NCBI RefSeq assembly: GCF_014839805.1
Contig: NC_051115.1
Coordinates: 558,001-622,000, forward strand
Direction: 5' to 3'
Length of the DNA: 64,000 bases
From: Manduca sexta
Lineage: Eukaryota; Arthropoda; Insecta; Lepidoptera; Sphingidae
Positions 39,769 to 51,629 of this stretch are shown here, piece after piece. A program made the translations under genes and the position numbers. The notes under the pieces were generated by a model. It did not search any database. It saw nothing but the letters and a program-made list of their open reading frames with translations, and was not told the origin of the DNA. Within the stretch, counting starts at the first letter, position 1, and each line of letters starts with the position of its first letter.

Positions 39769-39905
39769 ATAATATTACAGCCCTTTATACACTGTCCCAC
39801 TGTTGGGCTTCTTCTGAGAGGGTCTAAGCTAGTCCACCACGCTGTAGTGCGGGCAGACTTCACATACCCTTAAAATTCTTTGGAGAATTCTAAGGTATGC
39901 TTTAA
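39769..39905 (-). repeat. SINE family A, tail half only
   Basis: AATATTACAGCCCTTTATAC, CCACCACGCTGTAGTGCGGG and ACTTCACATACCCTTAAAAT. Confidence 0.65.
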
Positions 39906-40061
39906 TTTTACTTTGATCGTACTAATATTTTTTTCAATTTCCAGTACTATTTTTTGTCAATGTAACGAAGAATATTTTGATTGTCATTATGTTTTAAGGA
40001 ATGTTTTTTAGGTGACTTAATAGTGTATTGCATTGTTTGATTTTATACATAATTATATAAA

Positions 40062-40270
40062 CATCACTAAAAAGTTGAAAACGGTTAAAAATTCAGTAAT
40101 TCCTAATTTAAATATCGGTATGATGTGGTTTACGCGAAAGCTTAGCTTGCTGTTTTCCTCGCACGCGCGCATATAATGCGGGTGACGTCATATTAAAGAT
40201 CGTTTGTCTTTTTTATCATTTGAATATTTTTGGGACGCGATCATTCCGATCTACTAAACAAAACTTTTTG
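40062..40270 (-). mobile_element. MITE, family G relative
   Basis: TCCTCGCACGCGCGCATA and GGTGACGTCATATTAAAG match the centre of family G. CRE palindrome at 40183-40190. Confidence 0.6.
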
Positions 40271-41890
40271 TAAAAAAAAAGTTTTTTTCGGTTTGTTATG
40301 AATTATTTGGCAAAATTTTTTTTTTGTTGAAACAGAACATAATGATTTGTTTTCTATTTGCTATAAGATTCTTACTAGAAGTTTTTGTTTATTGTTTTTC
40401 GAAATATAGACCAGAAGCTGTTTTAGTGTCGAAGCCATACATATAATATATTTTGAAATTGACATATATGTCGCTTCAAAATTAAAAACAATCCTTAAAA
40501 CATTGTGACAATCAAAAAACCCAAAAACTTAAATGTGTTAAAATTATCTTATATTAAGTAAAGTGGACTTTTGAATGCCTTGCTTTAATTTCAATCGTAT
40601 TTGAATTAACCAAATGATTCAATACATTCGCTTCAAAGCAATGTTTCAACTGCGACAAAAAATCGCAGGTTGCGATTGTGGAATCGCGCGAATTTCTCAC
40701 CCAATCTTTTGATTGTAACTTATTTTTTTTTTGTGACTGTTGATATCCACGACGTAACAACTGGTAGCTTAGTTGAATTTAGCAAGTTTTGTAGGTTAAA
40801 TTAAAAATGACAAAGTCGGTTTAACTATTGTGAATTATTATTAACATCTCAAATTTTATATTGAGCTGAGGATTCTAGTAATGTTGCCATTCTTCATGGA
40901 TGTGACGTCATTATTGTTGTTTTAAAAATATCACGTAATTTAACAGCTTATGCTATCGCTAACCACGAATATGAACGTCAAGTATAGTTTTTATATTTTG
41001 AATTTTATTTTGATAAATTTAGCGTTTATATTTCCTTGATACGAAACGTGATTGATAGTCATTGAAATATGAACGCTAAGTTTATTAGGTTAAAACTATT
41101 TTTAGCATAAAGTATGTGCGATATCCATTCAATAGTCCACTATACTATAATCAAGGGCCGCATAACCGATGCGATTTTATTGTGATCTCAAAACGTTGTC
41201 GACTTTTAGTCGACCGGTGTACATTACGGACTGAGAAGTTGTTTTTTTTTAATGTATGTAATTAACGCGCGTTCTTAAAAATCATTAACGTGTAACAAAT
41301 TGTAAGGTGTCTTTTTTGGAATTGTCTTCGAATAATGCTATAAATTAATTGAAATTAAAAAAAAATACGGACTTTTGTACTGTACTTGTATAGAAACAAT
41401 GGAAAAAAAATAATATTAATTATAATATGTACAGATAATCGTTTGAAAGATTCATGTTCAGAACTTTATAATAGTTAAGGCGTTTCGGCGGAGCTTGCGA
41501 CTGCCGGCCGACTTTTAGTCGCAGCGATTATTAGTCGTGCGACTAAAATTCGCCGCGGCCATTGTTAACCCGCGTCTATGTATTAAATTCAAAAACTATA
41601 TAAAAGCTAATTAAGTGTTAAAACAAATCATAGAAGTCGATTTATCGAATTGATATTTTGTTTTTTTTTTTTTATTGTCTGATGCATTGGAAACATAAGT
41701 TTTAAATATCAATTTTATTTTTGCATTTAGGTCCAATTATCGCGAGGACATGAAATAGTACAATATTTTTCCTAAAACGAAAACACATCTTTCAGAACTG
41801 CATTATAGAACTAATCTGCACTTATTAAAATCTACTTGGTTTTGGTTTTTAGAAATTCAGGTAGTATTAGAGCATTTCTTTTATACGGGC
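40270..41890. other. AT-rich DNA, nothing recognised
   Basis: No gene or RNA found. A further TGACGTCA lies at 40903-40910. Three GTCGAC/GTCGCA-type short GC patches lie at 41200-41570. Confidence 0.45.
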
Positions 41891-41899
41891 TAGACAAAG

Positions 41900-42115
41900 T
41901 GACTGCACCTGATGGTAAGTGGAGTGGGGTCCAATAGAATGTCGACTGCGAAAGATTACCCCTCAGTCGACACAATTATGCCTGTTGGAACATGATATAC
42001 ACAGACTGATCCCGGAACGCGACACACGTGGGCCACTATGGCGGGTTTTAACACCTTGTGTACGGTCGCTATCCGGGCGGATATAAAATATATCCTACCA
42101 CCAGCAAATTTTGTC
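41900..42115 (+). repeat. Interspersed repeat, family D
   Basis: GACTGCACCTGATGGTAAGT to CCGGGCGGATATAAAATATA and CCTACCACCAGC. Confidence 0.8.
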
Positions 42116-42119
42116 TAAT

Positions 42120-43095
42120 GATGAATTTTTAAAACCTTTGACTATCACATCTTCCAAGATATTTAACTAGTTTCATGTACATTATAGTAATTTTTTTGTA
42201 TTACGTTTAAATTATACTAGAGAATTTAATTTTGTGCAGTTCTTCATTAAACTATTGTCATAGAAAAACAACCTTTTTCGCAATTATATCTTTATGTAAT
42301 TAAGGATTTCGTTTGAAAAATAAAAATGCTTCCAATGTCAGTCCGCGCGTCTTAGTACATTGTTGTCTTATGACTACACTCTAGAGACTAAATGACTCAG
42401 TTTCTCGTAGATCAGAGACGGGATTATGATAGAAAACTCTCGTTTGCGAGCTGCTACTCCATACTTGTTCTTACGATTCGTTGCGTTACTTATGTTTTAG
42501 CAAATAGAAGCGAATTTCGCATGATACAAATTTAGTAAACGAGATTTATCTAAAATATTCACACAAGCAAATAGTGCAATTATAATTTGTAGTCTTTTGG
42601 CTATATTCATTCATTGTAGTCAAATGACTACACTGATTATACAATGTAGTCTTAAGACAACGCTTATTAGGTAGTCTTTAAATCCAAATAATAGAAAATT
42701 TTTAGTTATATGTTTTATTATTTATTTTAGTAATATTAAAGTAAAATTGATATTTAAAACTCCATCATACGTAGTGTATTTATAAATTATGTATTTTTTT
42801 TTACACGAAATGTGTTTGACCAGTTTTAAAATAAGATGTGAACTGTGAAGTTATGCTTCCGTTTAGGTTTTTGGCGAATTTATTGTTCTGTCTGCTACGT
42901 GAGGGACATAGCGTGAAGTTGTGTCGGTAGATAGGTTTAAGGGATCAATGGATCTTCCGATCTGAGAATGAACCAATCAAAATCGTCCGTCAAACATGCT
43001 TTGATCTGATAGGTCAAGAGAAACGTTGGGTTTCCTTGTTGATATCGACCGTTAATTAGTTTTAGTTAAACGAAGATTTATTTACCGCCTATATT
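42120..43095. other. AT-rich DNA, nothing recognised
   Basis: TTGTAGTC and GACTACA strings recur several times between 42360 and 42660, but no defined element emerges. Confidence 0.4.
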
Positions 43096-43099
43096 TAAT

Positions 43100-43260
43100 T
43101 CAAATTAGTTTTTGTTAAAGATGTTTCTGGAATAAAAAGTAACCTATGTTCTTCCCAAGGTCTCGAACTATCCCCATACCGAATTTCATTGAGTAGTTTT
43201 TGAGTTTATCGCTTTCAGACAGAGGCGGCGAAGGACTTTGTTTCATATATTTGGTATAAT
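43100..43260 (+). repeat. Family L-type retroposon fragment
   Basis: CCCAAGGTCTCGAACTATCC and AAGGACTTTGTTTCATATAT resemble the 3' part of the copy at 1945. Confidence 0.55.
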
Positions 43261-43315
43261 TTATCAAAGCATAATGCAGGTTGCAGACCGAAGACTTACA
43301 TATCGTTTTTTAATA

Positions 43316-43615
43316 TAATAATATCAGCTCTGTGTTATATACTGTCCCACTGCACGGGCCTCCTCTACTACTGAGAGGGATTAGGCCTTAGTCTTCAACG
43401 CTGCAGTGTGGGCAGACTTCACACACCCTCAAAATTCCTATATAGAACTCAGGTATGCAGGTTTCCTCACGATGTTTTCCTTCACCGTTAAAGCAAGCGA
43501 TAATTCACAAAGAATCACACATAATTTTAGAAAAGTCAGAGGTGCGTTTGAGTTTTGAACCTGCGGATATTCGTCTCGGCAGTCCTTTCCACAACCAACT
43601 AGGCTATCCCCGTTT
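43316..43615 (-). repeat. SINE family A
   Basis: Complete from AATATCAGCTCTGTGTTATA to CAACTAGGCTATCCCCG. Confidence 0.8.
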
Positions 43616-43857
43616 GTTTAAACATAAACCTCTTAATTAAAATCAACCAAAGCATGTATTAATATAGAAACAATCTGTTTGAGTTTTTCGTATTTAGTGA
43701 TTCAAGGCAGTACAGCTAGATGGCGTATTTTTTTCTTGTTAATATGTAAAGCAGAATTAAATTTAAATGTCCCAGAGTTCTCAAGTGAGCACAGAGAGAT
43801 AAGAATTATAAGATGGAAGAAACATAGTTAAGGTCTAGAATTGCCTAGATATGTACA

Positions 43858-44040
43858 GTCTTGCTTATAAACTTGTTTTAGCGTTAAGAGTTGGTTAAAA
43901 ATTGCTTAAATAGCTGTCAAAAACATCACCGGTTCCTAGTTTAAACTTAAGAGGCAAGACGGCGGGTTTTGACTAACAGCTGATCGAGTAAATTTGTTTT
44001 TAACTAAGCATAGCTTTGCGAATTTTTTTATAAGTAAGAC
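43858..44040 (-). mobile_element. MITE, GTCTTACTTATAA-ended family, complete
   Basis: Ends GTCTTGCTTATAAACTTG and TTTTTTATAAGTAAGAC. Interior collinear with 15107-15290. Confidence 0.85.
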
Positions 44041-44121
44041 TGATAATCTGTGGAAAAAATAGGAGTAAAAGTTGTATTGTAACCACGTTAGGAAATCGAT
44101 AAAAGGTCTGGCCTGGGTCGG

Positions 44122-44360
44122 GCATTTATATTCGAATTGTTTCTGCTCAGTATCAGCCCGGAGGGAATTGGTGCCTGATATGGCGATAGGCTTGCTATAT
44201 GACATCATGGAAACACGCTAGCGAAAAGAGGGTAGACCCTTGTCTACTCCTTTGAGGGTAAAGGCGTGATGATTGTTTTTGCTTTATTAAGGGCTTTGGG
44301 AACGTGCTGCTGAAAAGTGGGTGCACCTTTGCCTACTTCTTTGGTGATAAAGGCGATGCT
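44122..44360 (+). repeat. SINE family B, 5'-truncated, with a second tail piece
   Basis: GTTTCTGCTCAGTATCAGCC to TAAAGGCGTGATGATTG, then a second diverged tail at 44285-44360. Confidence 0.7.
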
Positions 44361-44756
44361 TTATAAGTATTAAAAGCATCTGAGAAGCCAAACACGTAGA
44401 TTTTGTGGCCATTTTGATCGGTTTGACAGTTAATTTGAGAAGAGAATTGCGGGTTTGAAGGTAGTTTGATGAAGTTTCATATAAATGTTGTGTTAAGCGC
44501 GTCGCTTTAAGAGTTTTTATGGGTGCTTTTAAAAATGGTATGAAGATAACCAAGTTCTTCACCAAAAGGAATGCTTGATAGATTTAAATAGATTGGGGTT
44601 TCGTCTTTGTGGTCTCTTTCCTTCTAACTTTCCGACCATGAGCAGCTTTCCCAGGTTGTCTGGCTCGTGTTTGGCGATATATTCTAAGTATTTTCAGGTT
44701 CTTTGTAAACAGGTCGCACAGCTTTTATACATATTTAGGAATCAGCAAATTGTTTA

Positions 44757-45066
44757 AGCGGCGATAGCCTAGTTGGGTGTGGAACGGACTGCCGAGACGA
44801 ATATCTGTAGGTTCAAACCCAACACACCAGTGATTTTTCTTAAATTATGTGTGTGTTCTTTATGAATTATTGCTTGCGTTAACGGTGAAGGCAAATATCG
44901 CGAGGAAACCTGTATATCTGAGAAGTTCTCTATAGGAATTATAAGGGTGTGTGAAGTCTACCAAACCGCACTACAGCGTGGTGAACTAAGGCCTAATCTC
45001 TCAGTAGTAGAGGAGGCCCGTGCAGCAAATGGGACAGTATATAATACAGGGCTGATATTATTATAA
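44757..45066 (+). repeat. SINE family A
   Basis: GCGGCGATAGCCTAGTTGGG to AATACAGGGCTGATATTATT, with the B box GTAGGTTCAAACCC. Confidence 0.85.
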
Positions 45067-45247
45067 TATTAAGATTTATGTGTGGTTTTCATAACAATAC
45101 AGACGTAGGTTGAGCTTTCTATATAGTTACATTAAAGTGTGCAGAATATTTTGTTCGAGGCATTAATGATGGCAAGTCATTTCTAAATGGTCTAAGGTAC
45201 AATTTAAAGGTTACAGATAAATATTGAGTGCCAATGTCTTCCGCTAA

Positions 45248-45530
45248 CACATTGATTCTCAAAGTGGTAAACGTAGACCCCCAGGGGTCCACGTGAGACT
45301 CGACGGGAGTCTACGTTGGCATGCCCAAAAATAGGGATTCACAATTCGTAAGCGGCCTTGATAGTAGAGAACTAAAATGTTGGCTGGACTTCACCCATCA
45401 ATGTAGGCAGATAATAATGACATGTAAAAACTTGCATATTCTGGGGTATATAGAAAATTTGCTGCAGGGGGTCCATCGGTAACAGCAACATTTTCAAAGT
45501 GGTCTATGAGAAAATAAGTTTGGGAGCCCA
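45248..45530 (+). mobile_element. TIR element, uninterrupted copy
   Basis: GATTCTCAAAGTGGTAAACG to AAATAAGTTTGGGAGCC. It serves as an unoccupied reference for 31918-32490. Confidence 0.75.
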
Positions 45531-45539
45531 TGCGCTAAC

Positions 45540-46440
45540 ACGTGACGTTGCCAAAAAAAATGTGGTACTCAGAACAATAATGTAGGACTGTTTGTATTAT
45601 GAAATATTCAGAATCAATTTTAGAGGTGAATGTAATGCGGATAGTAAAGAATGTTTAAGAAAGCTGTATGATTGGATGGAAAAAGTAAGGTCTAGACTTG
45701 AATTTTTTTAAATATGATTTGATTCTATAAGAATCAGGGTTGATGTGTCCAGTTATTGAATTGCAAAAGAATGAAAATATGTGAAATGCGAATTAGAATT
45801 GGGTCAAAGAATGTAATGGAAAAATGAAAAATTGGTATCCTCTGTAATGAATTCTATCATATCGAAAGCAGTATTAGTATAATACGCTAGAACCATGAGT
45901 GCCATCAGTTTTTTTGGCCACCTCCCATATGACCACGTTATAGAAAGTAACTTAAAATTAGCACGCATTTTAGATTGTAGTCTTTTTTATCGAATTTAAA
46001 ACATCAAAGGCAGGCTTTTATAGATAATACCTAAGTGTTGCAAAGTTACGTTGAAATTGCAAATATTTTAATTGTGGGCGCAAACTGTGGTACAACGCCA
46101 TCTAGCTGTAACCTGTTGAGTTACTATTTCATGACATGCAAGATGAAAACGATATAATTACTGTTATAATGAATATTCGCATTATATTGAACATTTTTAT
46201 AACCTTAGCCGCCTAATATAAAAAATCTGTTCCTAATATTTATTTGTTACAACTCATTTCCAAAGGTAAAAACTTAAGTATATTAACAGTAAATAACACA
46301 TCGAACTATAGGCAGATAATTGACAAGTTAGCGAGAAATTGCCACAGAGGTGTGAGAGAGACAACGCTACTCAGCCGAAGTTAAGCGACTATCTCTCTCA
46401 AGCCGATAGCAGACCAAGAATTAAGCAAAATTTAGCTCGC
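45540..46440. other. AT-rich DNA, nothing recognised
   Basis: No gene, RNA or shared repeat was noticed. Confidence 0.45.
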
Positions 46441-46444
46441 GTAG

Positions 46445-46745
46445 GTTTTTTTTGTATCGGATCCTGAAGTCAACACCGGGGGAAATGCGAAAGGGATACT
46501 GGAATCTCCCGGATTGGCAACTGCAGTGACCTGGAGAAAGATTGGGAGGGGATAGCTGGGAAGGAAGTGTGAGGGAATGATAAGGAAACCTCTTAAGATG
46601 GGAGGAGGGGAGAAGAAAGGATGTTCGCGAGCCCTTATAAGCCTTAATGTGAATTGGCAACCATGAGGTATACACACTTAAATGTGTGCCTAGGGCCGTG
46701 ATAAATGTCCCCCCGTACGAGCGTGCATTCGATGTAGCAAGCATA
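46445..46745 (+). repeat. Interspersed repeat, family H
   Basis: GAAATGCGAAAGGGATACTG, GGAATCTCCCGGATTGGC, AAGCCTTAATGTGAATTGGC and GTGCCTAGGGCCGTGATAAA. Also at 50600 and 59945. The long minus frame across it is low-complexity. Confidence 0.75.
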
Positions 46746-46749
46746 GTTA

Positions 46750-47735
46750 TTTTTAAACACTTGTGTACAATCTATGTAAATTATTGTGCAATTTTCATAG
46801 CAATGCGAGGTTAACTAAACTCGCTTGGTTTTTGGTCTGCAATCAGTATTAAGCTAATGTTAATATTATAATATAGCTCGATATGATATTTACTGCCTTG
46901 TAACATCGAATTGTTTTTAGCTATCCGCCTACTTATATGTTGTATTTTTTCCTAAGTCTTCCATCTGGTTTGAGATATGTTTATTTTATTATTACAAGAA
47001 TTAAAAACGTTAAATTTGTTTTCATAATTTTTCCATTCGTCATTTTCATTCGTCGTATAAAGGACGAATAATTTCGAAATTTTAACGTGTTTTATTTGGT
47101 AAAAAAATTAAGTCCTTTATAACTGATAATTGTAAAATTAGCCAAATAATGGGAATATAATTTATCATACATATAATTTAATGAATGACCTCTACCGACA
47201 CAACTTCAACGGTTTTAAGTTTCGAAGATACAAGCATGCAAACGAGAATTATTTTTGTTTACAAAATGGCGTCCGAACGGACATGACGTATTGTTACGTC
47301 ACACGCTTTTATCATTTGGCGTTGACGGTTTTTTCTTCGTGAGGTCCGTAGACGTAAGTTGGCAGTTGGCGCTAGTATCGCTGTTCGAATTTCAAATTCG
47401 ACGAGCGTTCTTTATATTGCGCCAGTGTCGTTCGAATTTCAAATTTGACATTTGTGTCGTTCGAAATTTGAAATTTGACGTTACTTTTTAAATTTTGGTG
47501 TTGCCAGCTGTGGACTTACGTTTATTGGCGCAGTGGATATGAGCTAGAGTGCAAGTCTTTTACGATGGGCTTTATGATTTGTGTGATAAAGTAATTAGAT
47601 ATTGTAATTTCGAATAAATGTATATTTAACTAATGGTAACATGTGTTTTCTTTAACATAATTGCCTATAAGGAGCTGAAATGGACATGACCGTTGTATAA
47701 AACAGTCATAAAAATGGGTGTTTTAATTATTATTT
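46750..47735. other. AT-rich DNA with an inverted-motif cluster
   Basis: Mostly unique. 47385-47480 carries three TTCGAA-centred repeats described under findings. No gene supported; the 78-aa frame here has no recognisable feature. Confidence 0.4.
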
Positions 47736-47739
47736 TTTA

Positions 47740-48220
47740 TTTTTGGACCTGCGAATGGGATATTTGAATCCCATGGCTTAGCGACTGTAGTGCTCGGAGG
47801 AAAGTTGGGAGGGGGTATCTGGAAAAGGCAAGTGTGAGGGAAGGAAAAGGATACTTATTAGGATGGGCGGAGGGGAGAAAATCGAAAAGCTTTATTTTTT
47901 TTTTTATTTTATTGTTTTGAATGACGAGATGAGCTTGCCGTTCGCCTGATGGTAATTGGTAAGCTATTCGACTGCCCATAAACAGTAGAAACGCCATTCA
48001 ACACCTTGAATTACAAATTACTCAAAAAATCTAATATGCGCACGCTATCCTGAGACATGAGATGTCAAATCTCATTATGTCCAGTAGTTACACTGGCTAT
48101 AATTTTCTTCAAACCGGAACACAACAGTGACGACACCCTGCTGCTTAGCGACAAAAATAGACATTGCCGTGGTACCTACCCAGGCGGACTCTCACACATG
48201 AGAGACCTACCACTAGTATT
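47740..48220. repeat. Family H fragment followed by family C copy
   Basis: 47740-47890 resembles family H (GCGAATGGGATATTTGAATC, GTTGGGAGGGGGTATCTGG). 47893-48220 is a forward family C copy (AATGACGAGATGAGCTTGCC to CTCTCACACATGAGAG). Confidence 0.7.
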
Positions 48221-48429
48221 TATTTTATATAAATAAGAATATTTCGATGGAAGTCAATGCATAGAAGCTCTTTTTCATTCACAACTTTATGTTTCACCTT
48301 AAAATACAGTTTTATCTAAGACTAAAACTTAAAACCTTTTGGTACATAATACATTATTATTCCTCCATATACAGGGTCATTTTGACATGGCGTTACTAAA
48401 GAAAACCACATAAAAAAATGTTCAAAAAC

Positions 48430-48695
48430 TATATTAATGTTATTTGTCTTCTATAAATAGAAATAGAAATAGAAATATATTTAGGTTCAGTTCACATTAG
48501 TTACATCAATTCACGGCGGTCACTGCACTAGGCTCCAGGCCCGTATCGCAGTTAACCAAATAAGAATTAACAATATACAATTACATTTTCATATGGCGAC
48601 CAAATCCGGTTCACATCTTCGGTATTATTAATGGTAAAAAATATATATAAATATAGTATGAATAAATATGAGCTTATTAGAAATACGTAAATGCA

Positions 48696-48742
<47 letters not shown>

Positions 48743-49792
48743 GTGTTTGTTTGTTTGCGCCCTAAACAAAACCCGTTAGAATTTTCTCAGTATCCTCGTA
48801 GTTAAGGTCTTGCAACCATTTTTCCAATGTGTACTTTGCTTTCTTACAAGTCAAGAGCTTTATATTCAGTTGCTGACAAATTCTATTGTATATGAAAGAG
48901 TGCATATAGTTTGGTAGGTGTCTAGCAAAACTCGACTTTTATCAACGGCGGGGGGATTCTATATGTGCGTCGAGAACACAAATTGACAAATTCTTCAGAG
49001 TTTAAAACGCGCTTATGAATTGCGATAGCTGCTTTGCTAATGTATAATTGGCGAACCCTTAATACTTTACATTCCTTGTATAAGTCGTCTGTAGGGAATC
49101 TAAAGGGTTTTCGTAACATGACTTTTAAAACAGCCCGCTGAGCTCTTTCAAGCTCTAAGAGAGTAGATTTTGCGGCCCCTCCCCATGCAGATATACAGTA
49201 TGTGAGACTAGATTGACATATCGCTTTGTAAACTAAGAGTAAAATGGATGAAGATGCAGAGTTACGCAGAGATTTCATGAAATAGATAGATTTCCTTAGT
49301 TTCCCCGATAAATACGAAATATATTTTTTGAAAGAGAGATTTTTATCGAGAAGAATGCCAAGGTATTTAATGGTGTTAGCATAGTCAATGGAAGGACAAC
49401 TGCAGGAAGTGGGTTTGTGGGGGTAATCTTGGTACGAGGCACAGGAATGAATAAAAAGATTATGGGGCGTGTTGGGTTTTGATGCTCGTGTTTTATGGAA
49501 AGCAACGTATTTTGTTTTGCGATTATTAATTGTCAGTAGGCTATCATTCAATCGCTGTGCTAATTTCGCCAACCCAGATTCTGCCGTCTTAAATACTGCA
49601 TCCCATGAAACACCTTGAAAGATGACAGCCGTGTCATCCGCATAACATATAGTGTCGGCATCATTTATTGAAATGTTTAGCAGGTCATTCATATATACGA
49701 TGAATAATGTAGGGCCAAGAATGCTACCTTGTGGTACACCGTAGCTTATGGGGAGTGCGTCAAATGTTTTAAGAACTCTAGTTGTAATATAA
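48430..49792 (-). pseudogene. 5'-truncated Jockey/CR1-like LINE with readable reverse transcriptase
   Basis: Minus-strand frame from about 49780 to the stop at 48922 reads SYGVPQGSILGPTLFIVYMN, the catalytic ICYADDTAVIF motif, LNDSLLTINNRKTKYVAFH, IKYLGILLDKNLSF, SSILLLVYKAICQSSLTYCI and SAWGGAAKSTLLELERAQRA. These are reverse transcriptase motifs 4 to 7 plus thumb and C-terminal domain. Fingers, endonuclease and ORF1 are missing. The 3' UTR ends at the left in an (AAATAG)n-type tail near 48455, as usual for such LINEs. The frame is uninterrupted, which suggests recent arrival. Confidence 0.85.
48703..48739. repeat. (TG)n microsatellite
   Basis: Pure TG run within the LINE 3' region. Confidence 0.95.
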
Positions 49793-50289
49793 AATTGTTT
49801 ATGTTTCGAACAAAATAAATTTCCGTAAAATGTAATTTTAATTCTACGCGCCTTAATTACTATTAGAGTACAACTACTCTAAGATTCGTCGAACATCACA
49901 CTTTCAGTCAGAAATACACACACATACGCCATATTCACACTATACTTCAAAATGATTAAAAAAAATTTAAAAGCAAAACTGGGATTTTTGGTAAACATTT
50001 TCGTTATTCTTGGATGGTTTTTAGCACAATGTCAGGAGAGGTAGAAATGATTATGTGATTTCATTTATTAATGCGATGACAAAATGACCCTGTATAATAG
50101 TTTTAAAATAGAAATGAGCCATGGTTTACGTAAATACTAACACTTCACATTAATTGCTTATTCATATCTACAACCATTGAGTATGAAATTAGCAATGCGT
50201 GTACCCAGAGGCGAATTCGCGATAACAATAAGTGGTTAGATAACTACGTTTAATTCTACTAATAACTGTGAAAGTGTGTGAGGATGGAT

Positions 50290-50590
50290 GTATGTTTGTT
50301 CCTCGTTCAGGAAAAAACTGCTGAACGGATTTGGATGAAACTTTTCTTTCTTTTCTTACAATAATATTGGTTATACATCGAAATAACACATAGGCTACAA
50401 TTTATAATGATTTTGTGTAATTTGGTCATAATGTAACGATACATATCAAGTAAATCGGAAAAAAAATATCCCGGAAAATCTCTTACGCGGGCAAGGCCCA
50501 AGCAAAAGCTAGTAATAAATATAGATATTACTAGCATTTTCTCCCGGCTTCGTTCGGGTGGGATTAAAGAAAATAACTGTAGCATGGCTT
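50290..50590. repeat. Interspersed repeat, same family as the window start
   Basis: TTGTGTAATTTGGTCATAAT at 50411 equals the sequence at position 9. It is followed by a CTCCCGGCTTCGTTCGGGTG element start at about 50533. Confidence 0.65.
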
Positions 50591-50599
50591 TTGTTCCTT

Positions 50600-50880
50600 T
50601 TTATAGGTAGGTAGATCACGCAATTAGTTTTTTTTTAATAGTCGTCTCTGTAATCAACATCCGAGGGAACCTGCGAATGAAATACTGGAATTATTCGGCT
50701 TGGCGACTGCAAAACCCGGGAAGAGAGTTGGGAGGGAAGTGTGTGGAAAGGATAAGAGCCCCCTTTTAGGTCTCAATGTGTATTGACATCCATGGTATAC
50801 TAAACTGTGTGCCTAGGGCCACGACGAATGTTTCCCCGCGTGCGGGCGTGCATTCGGTGTGGAGACCAAACGCACAAGAA
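50600..50880 (+). repeat. Interspersed repeat, family H
   Basis: GAACCTGCGAATGAAATACT, GTGTGCCTAGGGCCACGACG and GGGCGTGCATTCGGTGTGGA. Confidence 0.7.
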
Positions 50881-51364
50881 TTACCTTAAATGAATAAAGT
50901 GAATAAACTTATGAAACTTACTATTAGCTGAGCGGCTTGCATGACATCATAATATTTATAAAAAATCAGAATGTGGTTTGGCCCCTTAAACGCACTTCTA
51001 AATTCATGCCTGTTCACCAATATAATTGAAATAATTTAGCAAAAATATAGTAAATCTTTTGTTTTGAGAAATTTTTCTTTAGCATTGTTAACATGTGATT
51101 AGAAAATAATTATAAAATGGCGACAATATTTAGTGTTTTGTGTTCTACTAAATACGAGCTATGGACGACATCTCTTTTTATTTTACTTTGTAAGTAAAGA
51201 CCAAGAATAACGTAAGAATCAAACAATTTTCCTTGACGATGTATTTTGTTTTGAATATAATATACCAGGAATGGCGAACCAATGGCATGCTTGCCAGTGG
51301 CGACACGTGACAAAATAATTCGGGGACACGAGTAATATGCCTAACTTGCTTAATAATTACGTTC

Positions 51365-51620
51365 GTATTCATAGACGTTTTTTATCTAAGGACGGAGCAT
51401 TGCTGTCATAATAAGTCTGTTTCTCAGCTTTGTTTGACAGCTTGCTGTTTTTTTAGCTTTGTCCGATAGCCAACTAGATTAAAGTTGTATCTCAATATTA
51501 GCCAATCACAACGGCCCTATGTCTAACTTACTGCGAAGGCTGTCATGCCGTCAGCACTGAGAAACAGACTTGTTATCACAGCAATGCTCCGACCTTAGAT
51601 AAATAACGTTTATGAATACG
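51365..51620 (+). mobile_element. Palindromic MITE with about 64-bp inverted ends, complete
   Basis: Left CGTATTCATAGACG and right CGTTTATGAATACG with TTATCTAAGGACGGAGCATT in each arm. Core GCCAATCACAACGGCCCTAT. A short internal duplication (GACAGCTTGCTGTTTTTT) distinguishes it. Confidence 0.85.
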
Positions 51621-51629
51621 GGTGTTAGG

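Larger units (their letters stand above)
48370..50094. mobile_element. Tc1/mariner-like TIR element split by a LINE
   Basis: Left end TACAGGGTCATTTTGACATG and right end GACAAAATGACCCTGTA are inverted, and each end borders TA. The same element without the LINE lies at 61268-61654. A diverged piece is at 55390-55500. No transposase frame remains, so it is non-autonomous. Confidence 0.8.
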
